Part shown: positions 22,421 to 33,953 of the stretch, one piece after another
Layout of the letters: every line of letters begins with the position of its first letter
Position numbering within the stretch: the stretch's first letter is position 1
DNA from: Halichoerus grypus
Lineage: Eukaryota > Chordata > Mammalia > Carnivora > Phocidae
DNA: 64,000 nucleotides
Direction: 5' to 3'
Assembly (NCBI RefSeq): GCF_964656455.1
Contig: NC_135716.1
Span: forward strand, 106,920,389-106,984,388
Made by a program: the position numbers and the translations under genes
The notes under the pieces: model-generated
Seen by the model: the letters and a program-made list of their open reading frames with translations, nothing else
Told to the model about the DNA's origin: nothing
The model's database searches: none

Positions 22421-23864
22421 GTGATGACTGGCTTTCATTTCTACCTTGGTAAGAGAATTGACTTTTGCATCATATTCTTTATTAGTCGTTTGAAAGCTTA
22501 CACTTAAGTGTGTCATTATCATACTCTAATAGAAATTTGCCAGTTATTGTACCAATTGCTTCTCAAGATACTTGGGCAACTAATTACATATGTAACTTTC
22601 ACTTTTATGTCATCTAGGTGCATTGCAATGACATTGGTGAGCATAGACATAGAGCCATAGATGGGTTTTGGGGGATCCAGTGACTCACTAAAATTGCATA
22701 TAGCATATGGGGTGTGTGTTTGTGTGTGTGAATATTTAATTTTTTAAGAGGAAAGGATCATGATTTTTATTATATTCTTGTAGGTATCTTTAGACCAAAA
22801 AGTTGAAAATCTTTTCATAGGACTGTATTTAGTTTACTTTATTATTCAGGAGAATTACAAGGAAAACATGAAAAATGCACATTTTTCTACCTCACTTTAT
22901 AAAATCTGATACCTTAGGATTATGGTGGGTAATAGATATTCCTTCTCTTTATTCTTTTCTTCCTCTTTCATCATTTATTTAAAAGCGTCTATTCAATGTA
23001 TTAAGTAATTTACATATATTGTCTCATTTTTTTTAACCCCCGTTCAAAAAAGTTCTTTCATTATAGCATCGGAATAGGACCCATGGGCAGAAAGAGCTGC
23101 ACTGGGATTGTGAGGAGTGACTGATTATATACTTTTTAGTTAGTGGGGGTTGGGGACAATATAAGTCTCAAGGAATTTGGAAGCAATGCTTCTAGGACCT
23201 TGAGGGGCTAGCTACTGTTATGAAAAGGTCATTTATTATTGTCTAGTAAAACATTAGTCATGAAACCCTTCAGATGTGTATCAGTGGGCCATGTGTTTGA
23301 AGGATGATTGCTAACATATATCTTTGGGGTGGTGGTGGGGGGAAGAGATGTTTGCGGTTATCAGAGCAAAGTAACACTAACTAGAGCAAAGCTGTAGTGG
23401 TAAAACATTAAAGGAAGTCCTTCAGGTTGCTGTATGTAGTGTTACAATCTATATGCCTCAGGAATCTTGCCTGGAGACTAGGAGTTGCAGCAAAGTTTGG
23501 CCTTTGTTCTTTTTCTCCCATCATTTCCGCCCCCTGAACAACTTTGATCCTTAAATCTTTAAGGTTGCTGAGAGTGGAAGGTCTCATCTTCTGTAACTTC
23601 TTTCAGCTGAATAGGGGCATGGAGATGTCCCTCCAGCCCTAGAAGTAAGTAAATATATTTCACTTAGAATAAACTGAGTTAAGTATCCTGCCTGAGGAAA
23701 GTAGCTAGTAGGCAGGCAATGACACTGAAGTATGAGCCAGTTCTACTACCTTAGCCTTTGTTTTTTCTTAATCTAGAAAAATTTGACTCATTTCAAAGAT
23801 ACGTTCAGAAGTAATAAACTTAAAGACATCTCTGTTCCGAGGAGAATTAATTCCTCAGTCTTCT
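22421..23864. other. Unassigned intronic sequence
   Basis: Contains a short GT-rich run at 22710-22730. The interval 23060-23640 has higher G content and longer non-AT blocks than its surroundings and may be an ancient transposon (possibly an LTR-element remnant), but I could not place it. A weak MIR-like segment lies around 23680-23760. Confidence 0.4.
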
Positions 23865-23975
23865 CAGTATTCTCACTAGATTGTGATCAAGTTGGGGGAT
23901 TTATTTACCATTATATCCCTGGTGCTTAGCATGATGCCTAATGTACAGTAGAATTTTCAAGAATTTATTCTAAAT
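23865..23975 (+). mobile_element. L2 LINE 3' end, sense
   Basis: TCACTAGATTGTGATCAAGTTGGGG, then ATATCCCTGGTGCTTAGCATGATGCC and TGTACAGTAGAATTTTC correspond to the L2 terminal block. Confidence 0.8.
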
Positions 23976-24929
23976 TGAAATTTAATTGATTAACTTGAGC
24001 TTTTATGATTTAGTAGTTCCAAGACTTATATTTCAGTAGCTATGCCATCAACTGTGACCTTAATAATATAGAAGTTTCTTCATTTATTAAACTTAGTGTT
24101 CTAATTTTTAAAATTTAGGTTAGTATGTAAATTTTAGATCCAACTATTTAGTTTTAGTTACTGTGATTATATCATAAAGGAAATGCAGTCCTATGGAAAT
24201 TAAGTCATATGATAATATGATTTTTTAAATTTAATAATATAATTTGCTAACTTTTTTGCTTATTTCCAGCTCCATCTAGCATATGAATCAGTAGATATTT
24301 GGTTGAATTTGTTTATTGTTTGGTATAGTTTAAGCAAAGATAATTCAGTAATCCTATTTAAATTTTTTAGCATTCAGAGATCTCCTTGTGTATTATTTTA
24401 CTCCCATGTTGCTATTGATATTCTCTTTGTTTGTTTTATTATACTTTTATATAATCCTTAACACAGATGAGATATAAAACACTATAAAATCTATCACAGT
24501 TGAAACTCTAGACCTTCCTTCAACCCATGGGAATTCATTTGGCAGAAGGCCACCAAAACCAGTTCTTTTTGATGCTTAGTTTCTAGTTTCTACTTTAATT
24601 GCTGCCAAAATCTGAGCACTTGGGGATTTAATTGCTCATTATATTTGTCACAGTGGTGTCACAGACCCAAATAAAGACTGTTGCATGAAAAATATTTATG
24701 GGTATTAATTTGGCCTAAACATGTGTATATTGGATTCCTTATTTTTCTACATTGTAAAGTATAGCATGTCTAGACAGAAATAAGAATTCTTTAAGAACTT
24801 AGGCCCCACTTTACTAGTAAACTATTATTATCCATCCAGTCCAGTACCTAAATTTAACAACCAACACCTAGGGGAGGATCTATTCAGAACTTTATTATAT
24901 TCATTTTATTCAGTTTACTTTTTTGAAGC
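23976..24929. other. Unique AT-rich intronic sequence
   Basis: Nothing recognised. Confidence 0.5.
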
Positions 24930-25145
24930 AGTCTTTAAGGGATTTAAGTCTGGCTCTGAGGACAGACTACTTGGGTTCAAATCTCTGTATCCCTTACTAG
25001 CTATATGATCTTGGGCAAGTTATCTTAATCTCCCTGTGCCTGTTTCCTCATTTATAAAATATGGATAACTATGTTGTTGTGAAGATTATATGGGCAAAGT
25101 GCCTAGAAAAGTGTCTAACACAGAGAAAGCCCTCAGTGTTTGCTA
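24930..25145 (+). mobile_element. MIR SINE, sense
   Basis: A good MIR: GACTACTTGGGTTCAAATCTC, GCTATATGATCTTGGGCAAGTTATCTTAATCTCCCTGTGCC, CATTTATAAAATATGGATAA, GTTGTTGTGAAGATTA, AAAGTGCCTAGAAAAGTGTCTAACAC. Confidence 0.95.
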
Positions 25146-26757
25146 GTTTACCATAATTCAGCTTTATATGCCAAAAAACTATAAAGTTTACCATGGTTGC
25201 TGATATGAATTTCCAGTTTCCTACTAGTTAAGTAGGGATAACCTTTGCCTGCTGTAGCAAATAGCATGTCTGGTCAGCACTAAATCCAGTACCTTTCATG
25301 TCCTCCCATTTTTATTGTGAGTTCCCACTTGCTTGTTCCATAGTTGTAGGCTAGTAGTCTGCTTCTTGTTCCAGTCTTTTATTACTAACCACTTATTTTT
25401 CTTGTTCTTTTGCTTGCTAATCTGAGGAGTAGTTTGTTTATTCATTCTCTGTGTGTGTTCCCTTTTCCCTTTTATTTACCCTCTGCCTTTCCCTTCTTTC
25501 TTTCCTATAAAATACATGTACCACCTTGCATCTGCTGTGGTGGTTGCAATTACCTTGATCAAAGGAAATTATTAAGCACTTAAGAAGTAGGAAATGCAAG
25601 TCATCACCATGGACAAGGTAATTTTTTAGAATTGTTTGGAAGTTTTTTTATATCCTGGAAATTAAGTTCCCTATGTCTTTCTTACGCCTGAAATTGTCTT
25701 CTGGGATAGTCCTACACTACAATATAGAATCCCCTAGAATGAACAAATATTAAGTATCTGTTGCATGAAAATAAGTTTATAATTTTTCTCAGATTCATAC
25801 TGATGTGAACTAGGCTGAGAATAGACTTTGATTGGACATTGGCTCCACTTAACTTATAGTTGTCCCTAATGTTAGGGAAACGTTATTGATAGTAAATAGA
25901 ACAGTAAGTCTGTTTGCCTCTCACCCAATGGATCTGATGTTTAATTTTATTTATGGATAGGATGAGGAGATAAAGGTGTTAGCTGCTTGAGATGTTTCTC
26001 TCATTATGGTAAAAGAATAACATTTGTTTGCAGTCAATTAGACTTAAACTCATATCTCTTCTTTGAAATATTGTTCTTGAAAAAAAATACTGGATTTGAT
26101 TTCCATTTCAGGACACAGAAGTATTTTTGGGGAAGGTAACAGACCATTAAATGTTTACAGGGCCTTCCTTCCTTCCTTCTTTCCTTCCTTCCTTCCTCCT
26201 TTCTCATTCTGTTTGGCACAATAAGCTTTGTGCAGGCTCAGGGAGTGTGAAACATGGAGACTTCTTTCCTTTTCTTTTAGGCAACAGGATACTCATTTTG
26301 GGTTCCCATTCCACCTGTGGCAAAGTATGTAATTTTAAATACTTCCAGATAAAATCACTACTGAAGTTAAGCCTTTTTATCATTAAAATGAAGAAATACC
26401 TATAGATGCTCTGAAATACTTTCTCTTTGTACTCTGAGAACTTGTCCTCAATTCCTGGAGCCACAGTGAGCTTCACGGGGCCACTTCAGGCCCCCTGTCC
26501 AACTTTCCTCTTTCTTCTGCCTCAAGAGAATGTTTTCATTTCCTATCACTTTGGCCAGAAAAACTAGATAGTCAAATAGTCTTTCAACTCTATGGTTTAT
26601 GCTAGGGATGAGCCTTTAAGAACTCAAAATCCAGTAATTTTGTTTCTTTTAAAATATCTTTCATGAGCTGGTTCTTCTGCAATGGAGAAGGCCAAGATAA
26701 AGTTTAAAATTATGAAGAGGAGAGAGGTCACAAAGGATTTCAGGGTCAAAAGACAAA
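25146..26757. other. Unique intronic sequence with a (TTCC)n run
   Basis: A TTCC microsatellite at 26164-26201. The rest is unrecognised; short open frames overlap the microsatellite and are not genes. Confidence 0.5.
26164..26201. repeat. (TTCC)n microsatellite
   Basis: About nine TTCC units with one TTTCC slip. Confidence 0.95.
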
Positions 26758-26772
26758 CAAAAAATTTTTTTC

Positions 26773-26970
26773 GGGCGCCTGGGTGGCTCAGTTGGTTAAG
26801 CGACTGCCTTCGGCTCAGGTCATGATCCTGGAGTCCCTGGATCGAGTCCCGCATCGGGCTCCCTGCTCGGCAGGGAGTCTGCTTCTCCCTCTGACCCTCC
26901 CCCCTCTCATGTGCTCGCTCTCTCTCATTCTCTCTTTCTCAAATAAATAAAAATCTTAAAAAAAAAAAAA
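26773..26970 (+). mobile_element. CAN-SINE, sense, near-intact
   Basis: Starts GGGCGCCTGGGTGGCTCAGTTGG (A box), with GGATCGAGTCCCGC (B-box region), the GACCCTCCCCCCTCTCATGTG segment, a CT-rich stretch, AAATAAATAAAAATCTT and a long A-run. A 15-bp repeat of seven A, seven T and C at 26758-26772 and 26971-26985 fits a target duplication, though its low complexity makes the exact edges uncertain. Confidence 0.96.
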
Positions 26971-26985
26971 AAAAAAATTTTTTTC

Positions 26986-27767
26986 TTTATGTTCTCAATT
27001 CACGGCATAGAAAAGGAGGCAAATGCATTTATTGTAATAACATCTAGACCTGTGTGAGACTCCCAAAACATGTATTTTTAAAAATATAAATCTGAAAAAG
27101 TAAAAATTTCCTTAAGAATTCTGTTTTTTAAAGGTTATCTACACATAGATTTTACTGTAAAATGACCTTTTCCAAAAATCGATCAGATTAACATTCATTT
27201 TTTTGGAAGGATTTATAAATTGTAAGAAATAATAAAAGCTTATTTTTTATTTTTATTTATTGCATTTTATTACACAGCTTTTCCCGGGGGACTTCAGACA
27301 TGGATACTGGGATGACAAGAGGCTTTTGTGGACTTCATCTGTGTTTGCTTTTGATTCTAAGCTACTGTCACACTGTTGGAGTGGGCTGCCTTAAATATTT
27401 GTTATCTGTGACTTTCTTTTGCCATGAGCATTATTGCTCTAGTCTAGGGAGTAACATTAAATGGCTAAACTGAGATCTTAAAGTTCTCTTTTAATTACAT
27501 TAGTGCAATTACCAGGCCCTTCCATCAGTTTTAACAATTAAATCTCACATTTCCTATAGCATTGTGGGTCTTAAAGACAGTAACCTAATTCAAAACATTT
27601 GTTTTTAAATAAAGAGATTCAGATATAGTGTTTGATTTTGTTAATCCCTATTGGTAAATGCAAAGTTTAGAAGATTTTCAACCATACAAAATAAAAATAT
27701 CCTGTCAGGGGACAGATTTATTTCTATGAAATGACTCCATTTGGCAAAAACATGTATGTGTTTATAT

Positions 27768-27803
<36 letters not shown>

Positions 27804-28746
27804 CTATATATTTAAAATTAGAGATTTGTTACAAATATGCCCACAGCAATTAAATAGAAATAGCTATTTTCACATCTGATTTATAAACCATCTGTGGAGA
27901 AGCATCGAATAAAGATAAGTGCTGTTTTCCATATCTAAAATCAAGTAAATTTTGAAAAAAAAAAAAAAGGGTTATGAAACCTCCCGCTTTAAGATTTAAA
28001 CATTTCTCTTTAGCAGTAATTCATCTAAATTGATGGAGTTGGGTTGATTTTTGGCAAACCTAGCTACAGAGGAAAGTAAGTAAAATTATATGACCAAAGA
28101 GAAAATATATGTTGTTTTCTATAAATGGTTAAATTGGGGGGTGATTGAAATTAGAATCAGAAACCTTGAATTTGAGTATTGACTCTACCACAGAATACAA
28201 TAGTCACATACTTGGGGTGCATTTTAGGTGAAAACAATTTGAGTTACCTGGGAATAATCTCAGTCAATGAACATTTATTTTTCTTTTTAAAATATTTTTA
28301 AGCTTTTAATTAATTTTCAAACATCTATTCCTGTCCTATGTTTATAGTATTATTAGCAAATCAAATCAAAAAGAAATCGGCTAAATAAATAACAGCACAT
28401 GGAGGTGCTGGAATATCATGCAACTTTAAAAATTGCATTGTGAGATGTGTTTAGAATTATGGATAGATATTAGTCATATATTATTAAGTTTAATTATATG
28501 AAGTTTTAAAAATAGTACATTCCAAATATCATATACCTAGTAGTTGTGTTTGGGTCTTTTTAGGTATTCAGTTACTCCAAAAGGCATTATTTGAGTGGCG
28601 GTTCTTAACAGTAAGCTATGTTGTAGGTTGTGTGTAGCAAATGGATGTAACTGAATTTATCACACGGCTTTATTTTTTTATTTCTTTGTGTTCATTCTTA
28701 TATTTCTCCTTGCGTGTGCAGAAGTAGAGAAAACTAACTGATGATT
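26986..28746. other. Unique AT-rich intronic sequence with a (GT)n run
   Basis: Contains the (GT)15 microsatellite at 27770-27799 and an A-run at 27955-27968. The interval 27280-27420 is less AT-rich and unassigned. No exon seen. Confidence 0.5.
27770..27799. repeat. (GT)15 microsatellite
   Basis: Uninterrupted GT dinucleotides, likely length-polymorphic. Confidence 0.97.
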
Positions 28747-28756
28747 AGAAACTTCC

Positions 28757-28963
28757 AGGAATCAAAATGAGGGTTTTAGAGGGGGGTGGGGGATGGGTGA
28801 GCACGGTGATGGGTATTAAGGAGGGCATATGTTGCATAGAACACTGGGTGTTATATGCAAACAATGAGTCATGGAACACTGCATGAAAAACTAATGATGT
28901 ACTGTATGGTGACTAACATGACATAATAAAAAAAATTATAATTAAAAAATAAATAAAAATTAA
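28757..28963 (+). mobile_element. Strongly 5'-truncated carnivore L1 3' end, sense
   Basis: About 200 bp of 3' UTR: a G-rich stretch (GAGGGGGGTGGGGG), GGTGATGGGTATTAAGGAGGG, ACACTGGGTGTTATATGC, GAAAAACTAATGATGTACTGTATGG, CTAACATGACATAATAAAAAAA and an A-rich tail. A 10-bp target duplication AGAAACTTCC is at 28747-28756 and 28964-28973. Its 3' UTR resembles the 3' part of the inverted L1 at 3419-4060, so they belong to related subfamilies. Confidence 0.94.
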
Positions 28964-28973
28964 AGAAACTTCC

Positions 28974-29689
28974 TAGATAATTTGAAATATGAAAACTCTC
29001 ATGAACTCAGTGGCAAACAATTAGAGGAAGAAATTCATTTAATACAGTGCATATTTAATAGAAAAATTAAGATACTGAAACAGTCCTGTTTTTATTTAAA
29101 TTTCTTTTATTGCTAGCATTTATTTTATTGTATTATATTAAAGCAGCGTAGTCAACATAAAATGTACAGGTATTTCCAAAAACTTTAAGTTTCATTTATT
29201 TATGAAATATTTTGAAACCAAAAGAAATATAAACCCACAACTGAAACTTTGGAAAATATTGAAAACTGTAAGTTTAAAGAAGTGCCCTTGTTTATTCAAC
29301 ATTCTCTGGTAATCTGAATTACTATTTCATTTCAGTAAGGGTAAGTTAGACTTTGTTATAGGAATTGGTTCTTTCATACAGAATTTTAATAAACAATAAA
29401 GTGTTATTCGATGATTATTAGTTGATAGCTAATATTTACTGTCAGATAGTTTGAACTTCTTTATATGCATTTTTACATTCTAATTATAATGATATATGAT
29501 TGCATTATGATCTCCTAACCAGAATTCAAACTCTCTTCTAAAAAGTTTTTATTGCATTATAATTACATATGGAAAAATAGAGCATTAGTGCTCAGTTCCA
29601 TGAATTGTCACAAAATAAATTAAACAGTGCTGTAGAAGACCCTCTTGTGTCACCTGTAGTCACTATCTTGATTAGTTTTGCCTATTTTT
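28974..29689. other. Unique AT-rich intronic sequence
   Basis: Nothing recognised before the L1 block at 29690. Confidence 0.5.
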
Positions 29690-30190
29690 AAAACAATAGC
29701 TTCACTGAGATATATTTACATACCATAAAGTTCACTCTTTTAAAGTGTATAATTCAGTAGTTTTTAGTATAGTCACAGAGTTGTACATCTATCACCACTA
29801 ATTCCAGAACACTTTAACTCCCCCAAAAGAAACCTCATTACCATTAGCACTCATTACTCCACTTTTTCAGTCTTTGGCAACCACTAATCTCCTTACTGTC
29901 TCTGTGGATGTCCCTATACTGAACGTTTTATAGAAATGGCATTATACAGTGTGGCCTTTTGTATCTGGCTTTTTCACTTAGCATAATATTTTTAAGGCTC
30001 ATTTATGTTGTAGCATGTGTCAGAATTTACTTTTTTATGGCCAAATAATATTCTGTTACATCATTACACTACATTTATCATTTTATTGACTTTTTGAGTT
30101 TTGAATTTTTTTCTATTTTTTGTCTGTTATAAATAATGCTGCTATGAACCTTTGTATACAAATATTTATGTGGGTGTATGTTGCCCTACA
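29690..30190 (-). mobile_element. Old L1 3' region, antisense
   Basis: Reversed old L1M 3' sequence: CACTGAGATATATTTACATACCATAAAGTTCACTC, GTCACAGAGTTGTACATCTATCACCACTA, TGTGGCCTTTTGTATCTGGC, AATAATGCTGCTATGAACC. Diverged, eutherian-age. Confidence 0.88.
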
Positions 30191-30204
30191 TTTCCATTCT
30201 TACA

Positions 30205-30590
30205 CCAGTACCACAATGTCTTGATTACTTTAGTTTTAGTGTCAGTTTTAAAATCAGGAATTCCTGTATGAGTCCTTCAACTTTGCACTTCTGTTTTTAA
30301 GAATGTTTTGATTATTCTGGTCCCTTGTGTTTTTGTATGAATCTTAAGATCAGCTTGTCAAAATCTGCAACAAAATGTCAGCTGGGATTTTGACAGGAAT
30401 TCATTGAATCTTTAGATCAATTTAGGGAATAGCACCATCTTAACAATATTAAGTCTTCTAATCCATGAACATGGGATGTCCTTCCATTTATTTTTGTCTT
30501 TTAATTTTTTTCTTGATGTGTTGTGCTTTTCAGTGCACAGGTCATATGCTTCTTTTGTTTAACTTATTCAGAAATATTTATTCTTTTTTA
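30205..30590 (-). mobile_element. Old L1 ORF2 segment, antisense
   Basis: Reversed ORF2: ACACCAGTACCACAATGTCTTGATTAC, TTTTGATTATTCTGGTCCC, GATCAGCTTGTCAAAATCTGC, CAATATTAAGTCTTCTAATCCATGAACATGGGATGTC. It lies upstream in L1 of the 29690-30190 piece, so the two may be one L1 with an internal deletion. Confidence 0.88.
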
Positions 30591-30629
30591 TTCTCATATA
30601 AATGTTTTTTTTTTTTTTCATTTTTGGAT

Positions 30630-31745
30630 TACATTGTAGCTTTGTCTATTTTTGAACTTTGTATAAGTGGAATAATTTTGTTGTGTGTTCTTTTTCTTTT
30701 GTGTGTCACATCTTTTGCTCAATATTATGTATTTGAAATCTATCTGTGTCACTCCATGTAGCTATAGTGTGTTCATTCTTATTGCTATATAGTTTACCAT
30801 CATATTACTACATTTGATTTGTTTCTAGTTTTGGGCTATCTTGAATAATGTTACTTTTAACATTTTTTGTACATGAATTTAGGTGAACATTTTATAAATT
30901 TGTTCTGGATATATTCCTAAGCATAAGTTCAGCTTTTGAGAGAACTTCAAAAAGCTTTACGAAGTGGTTGTAACAGTTTACAGTTCTATTGGCTAGTACT
31001 TCACTTGCTTTCTGTACTAAAAAAGCAGTTTGTATGATCTACATTTTAGTCATTTTCACAGTGTGTAATGATAATCCCTTTGTTTAAATTTGCATCTTTC
31101 TCATGACTAGTAATGTTGAGTGTGTTGGTTTTTAATTAGTAATTTTGGATATTCTCTTTTATATAGTGTTTATATGTCTTTTGCCCTATTTTTTATTGAG
31201 CTATTTGTCTTTTTTATATTTATTTGTAAGAGTTCTTTATTTATTATAGGTATAAGTAATCAAAATAGTGTGAAACCAGCCTAAGTATAGGAAATTGAGT
31301 AGTGGTTCATAATGGACCCCAGAAACAGACCACATGTATACTGTGACTTACTTTATGGAAAAGATTACTTACAGTGGGGAAATGGTCCTTTCAATAACTC
31401 AATAATTAGTATTGATTTAATTGATTACCTATCTCACATCATATACAAATATCAATCCCAGAGGATTGAACATCTAAATGTGAAATGTAAAATAATAAAG
31501 TTTTATGAAAAAAATATAGGAAAATATATTCATAACCTTGAAGAAGTCAAAGATTTCTTAAAGAGGACACAAAAGGCAATAACTATTAACCATAAATTTA
31601 GTGATAACAAATTGACCCCATTAAAAATTAATTTTCTTCATGAAAAGACACTACTAAAAAAGTGAAAAGATAAGACATAAAGCAGGAAAGGATATTTGCA
31701 ATTTATATATCCAAAATAGGACTGTTATTCAGAATTCAAATTGTT
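30630..31745 (-). mobile_element. Old L1 with an inverted 5' segment
   Basis: 30630 to about 31255 is the reversed end of L1 ORF2 (AGTTTTGGGCTATCTTGAATAATG, GTGGTTGTAACAGTTTACAG, TTTTTATTGAGCTATTTGTC, TTTGTAAGAGTTCTTTATTTATTATAGG). From about 31262 to 31745 the L1 runs forward (CAGAAACAGACCACATG, GGATTGAACATCTAAATG, GAAAAGACACTACTAAAAAAGTG, GGATATTTGCAATTTATATATCC). The forward part ends at about the ORF2 position where the reverse part begins. That is the arrangement of a twin-primed 5' inversion. Two unrelated insertions side by side cannot be excluded, because no target duplication was found. A 117-residue open frame at 31312-31665 is the decayed ORF2 C-terminal domain. Confidence 0.75.
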
Positions 31746-32906
31746 TTAGATATTATATTTGGTAATTTTCAAGATTTTCAGTGTAAAAACATGTTAACTG
31801 TGTGTTAAAAAGGATCTTTGCCCTAATTTGGCTGATTTTTAAAAAATCAAGAGAAAAATAGTGGTCTATATATCTCAATAGGTTTTAAATAAATTAATTT
31901 TTTTATGTTAGAAATTATTAATCTAAATTCTGTAATTTTCTAAAATCAGCATACTTAGTTGTAATTTACAATGGAAGGAACACATTCATATTTAAAGTTT
32001 TTGTTTGTTAAATTAGCTAAAAGCTAAATCTAATTATTTTATTACCTAAACACCCCTAAATTCTATATAAAATCTAATATGCCAAAAGATTCATGGATAC
32101 ATTTTTAGTTTAAAATTTAATTCTATACTACATTATATTCTCAAAACTTATTAGGATCATGTAAGATTAAGTTAATTTTACATGTAAAAATATAGTTAAG
32201 AGTGTAATTAAAAAAAAAAGATAAAAACTGTTAGAAAATTCAGTCCAGTAATGCTAAGAACCTGGTATAATGCCACTGAATTTTAAGAATTGAACTTACT
32301 TATTTTTAAACATATCTATATATAAAATATATATTTATTTTTAAACATATCTGTATACATATATTTATAAATATCATATATACAATTGTTATTTAAAGAT
32401 CTTATTCTCAAATTTTGGTTGCAAATGTTGGAACTTTTATAATTATACCTGGGCTGTATCTTTCCATGTCAGTAACTGCTAATTTTTTTAGAACTAGTTA
32501 TTTATCCCATATAGTTTATTATGATTTGAAACTTACTTTTATTGACTTTCTCTTTTGATTTCAAATTGGTTTTCATATACTTGAGATTATTTTAGAGAAC
32601 TAATTTTTAAACCTTTTCAAAGCTTTAGAAGTTGTACTAATTTTGTATAAAATTAATTTATTGTATTTACCCCATTTTAAAAATTAATAAAAAGACTTCT
32701 GTGATAGCTGTATCATAAGACATTTTTATTTTGTTACTGTTGAATTCATACTGTCAATTTTAATGAATCCTACCCAATTAAAGTGGTGTGCATATTTTTC
32801 ATGAGTCCATAATCAATATAATCAATTATATTTTTACATAATTGCATAGATATAATTTTATCTCAGGATGTTGGAGGATTAATGCGTTTTTTTTAATATG
32901 TTGTAG
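31746..32906. other. Unique AT-rich intron just upstream of exon 3
   Basis: Very AT-rich, without a recognised repeat. TATA/TTTAAACATATCT low complexity at 32300-32375. Confidence 0.55.
32879..32906 (+). other. DPYD: 3' splice site of DPYD intron 2
   Basis: A TTAAT branch-site candidate at 32879-32883 (A at 32882, 25 bases before the exon), a T-run at 32887-32894 and the acceptor TTGTAG at 32901-32906. The polypyrimidine tract is short and interrupted by purines, so this is a middling acceptor. Confidence 0.85.
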
Positions 32907-32989
32907 AAATGCGAGAAGCTGGAGAATAATTTTGATGACATCAAGCACACGACTCTTGGTGAGCGAGGAGCTCTCCGAGAAGCAATGAG
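32907..32989 (+). CDS. DPYD: DPYD exon 3 (dihydropyrimidine dehydrogenase, residues 51-78)
   Basis: Dihydropyrimidine dehydrogenase is the cytosolic, NADPH-dependent enzyme that reduces uracil and thymine in the first step of pyrimidine breakdown. It also inactivates fluoropyrimidines. The 83-base exon reads in frame 1 as 27 codons plus two bases: KCEKLENNFDDIKHTTLGER then GALREAM and a split Arg. I recognise this as human residues 51-78, where the human first residue is, from memory, Asn rather than Lys. The length equals human exon 3 (c.151-233). The exon enters in phase 0 and leaves in phase 2, so skipping it would shift the frame. It encodes part of the N-terminal helical domain just before the cysteines that bind the N-terminal iron-sulfur clusters; the first of those (CLKC) lies in the next exon, outside this window. 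No stop or indel is present. Confidence 0.96.
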
Positions 32990-32995
32990 GTAAGT
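32990..32995 (+). other. DPYD: 5' splice site of DPYD intron 3
   Basis: AG at the exon end followed by GTAAGT: a full consensus donor matching U1 snRNA at all intronic positions. Confidence 0.95.
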
Positions 32996-33953
32996 CTGGG
33001 TCACCATGGCAACAGTCACAGATGTGGTAAAGAAAAAGTCATTCTTCATTATTGGGGGAACAAATGAGTTCATTGCCACCATTCAGCTCTGTTCTCTAAG
33101 GTATTAATTTGTCAGTGGAGAGACTTCCCTTGAGGCTGTACTTTGGTTTTGAAGCTGCATAAATGTTAAGCCTCAGTGCACAGTAAAAAATGTAAATGTT
33201 TAATTTGTTACTTAAAATGCTTAAGGGGTGTCTTGTTTTATATTTATACTAAACTGTGTGATTGAATGGAAATATTGTTCATCTAAATTCTGCCTGAATA
33301 TAAAAAAAAAATAAACAGTACAATCGTGGTTAAACTGAGTAGTATTTTCTCCTAATTAATATTTAATTTAAAAAGAGGTACTTAAAATTTCATATTCTGT
33401 TAGATTTTATAGGATTATATCAGTGTTTTTAAACTGATTTACATTTTCACACTTTTATAGAGCGTATGGATTAACTTTTTTCAAATATAATGAGATTGAT
33501 GTTTTTTTTTTCTTTTTTCACTTCTTAACATTACTATTTCTAAATATTTCTCTGAAATCTCCCCAAACTTGATACCTTTTTAATAACTTTTAGGAAGCCG
33601 TCTTTAAACCCATCTTTTACTAGACATTAAAAATGTGTGAGAAATAAAACTCATCATCCTTAGAGCTAGAAAACAACAAATGAGATTGATTTTAGAAGTT
33701 TTGAGCTGAACATTTCAGTGAGATAATTTCTAATATATTTGTACAGAAATAGTATATTTACCTCTATTTAGCCTATGAAACTACAATTGATTTTTAAAAT
33801 ATATATCCTTCTATCAATGTTATTTTTTTAAGCATCTTAAGGTTAAAAATATTTTAAAAATAAGAGAAAGTATAAACCTATGAGGCTTCCTAGAAGGGTA
33901 GCTTGGGTACAATTTTGTTATTGCTAGCACACAGTTACCATATACTTTAGTTT
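32996..33953. other. Unique AT-rich intronic sequence after exon 3
   Basis: No repeat recognised. The first 100 bases are less AT-rich than the rest. Confidence 0.5.

Larger units (their letters stand above)
1..32906 (+). other. DPYD: DPYD intron 2, 3' part
   Basis: Non-coding sequence upstream of exon 3. No spliceable exon with conserved coding content was seen. All open frames are short and lie in repeats or AT-rich unique sequence. It ends in a usual 3' splice region: a possible branch site TTAAT at 32879-32883, a T-run at 32887-32894, and TTGTAG ending at 32906. Human intron 2 is, as I recall, about 55 kb, which fits 33 kb without another exon. The intron assignment rests entirely on the exon 3 identification. 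Confidence 0.9.

Noticed and set aside
31312..31665. 117-residue open frame near exon 3
   Set aside because: It is the decayed C-terminal part of L1 ORF2.
32879..33082. Minus-strand 67-residue open frame over exon 3
   Set aside because: Antisense shadow of the DPYD exon and its flanks.
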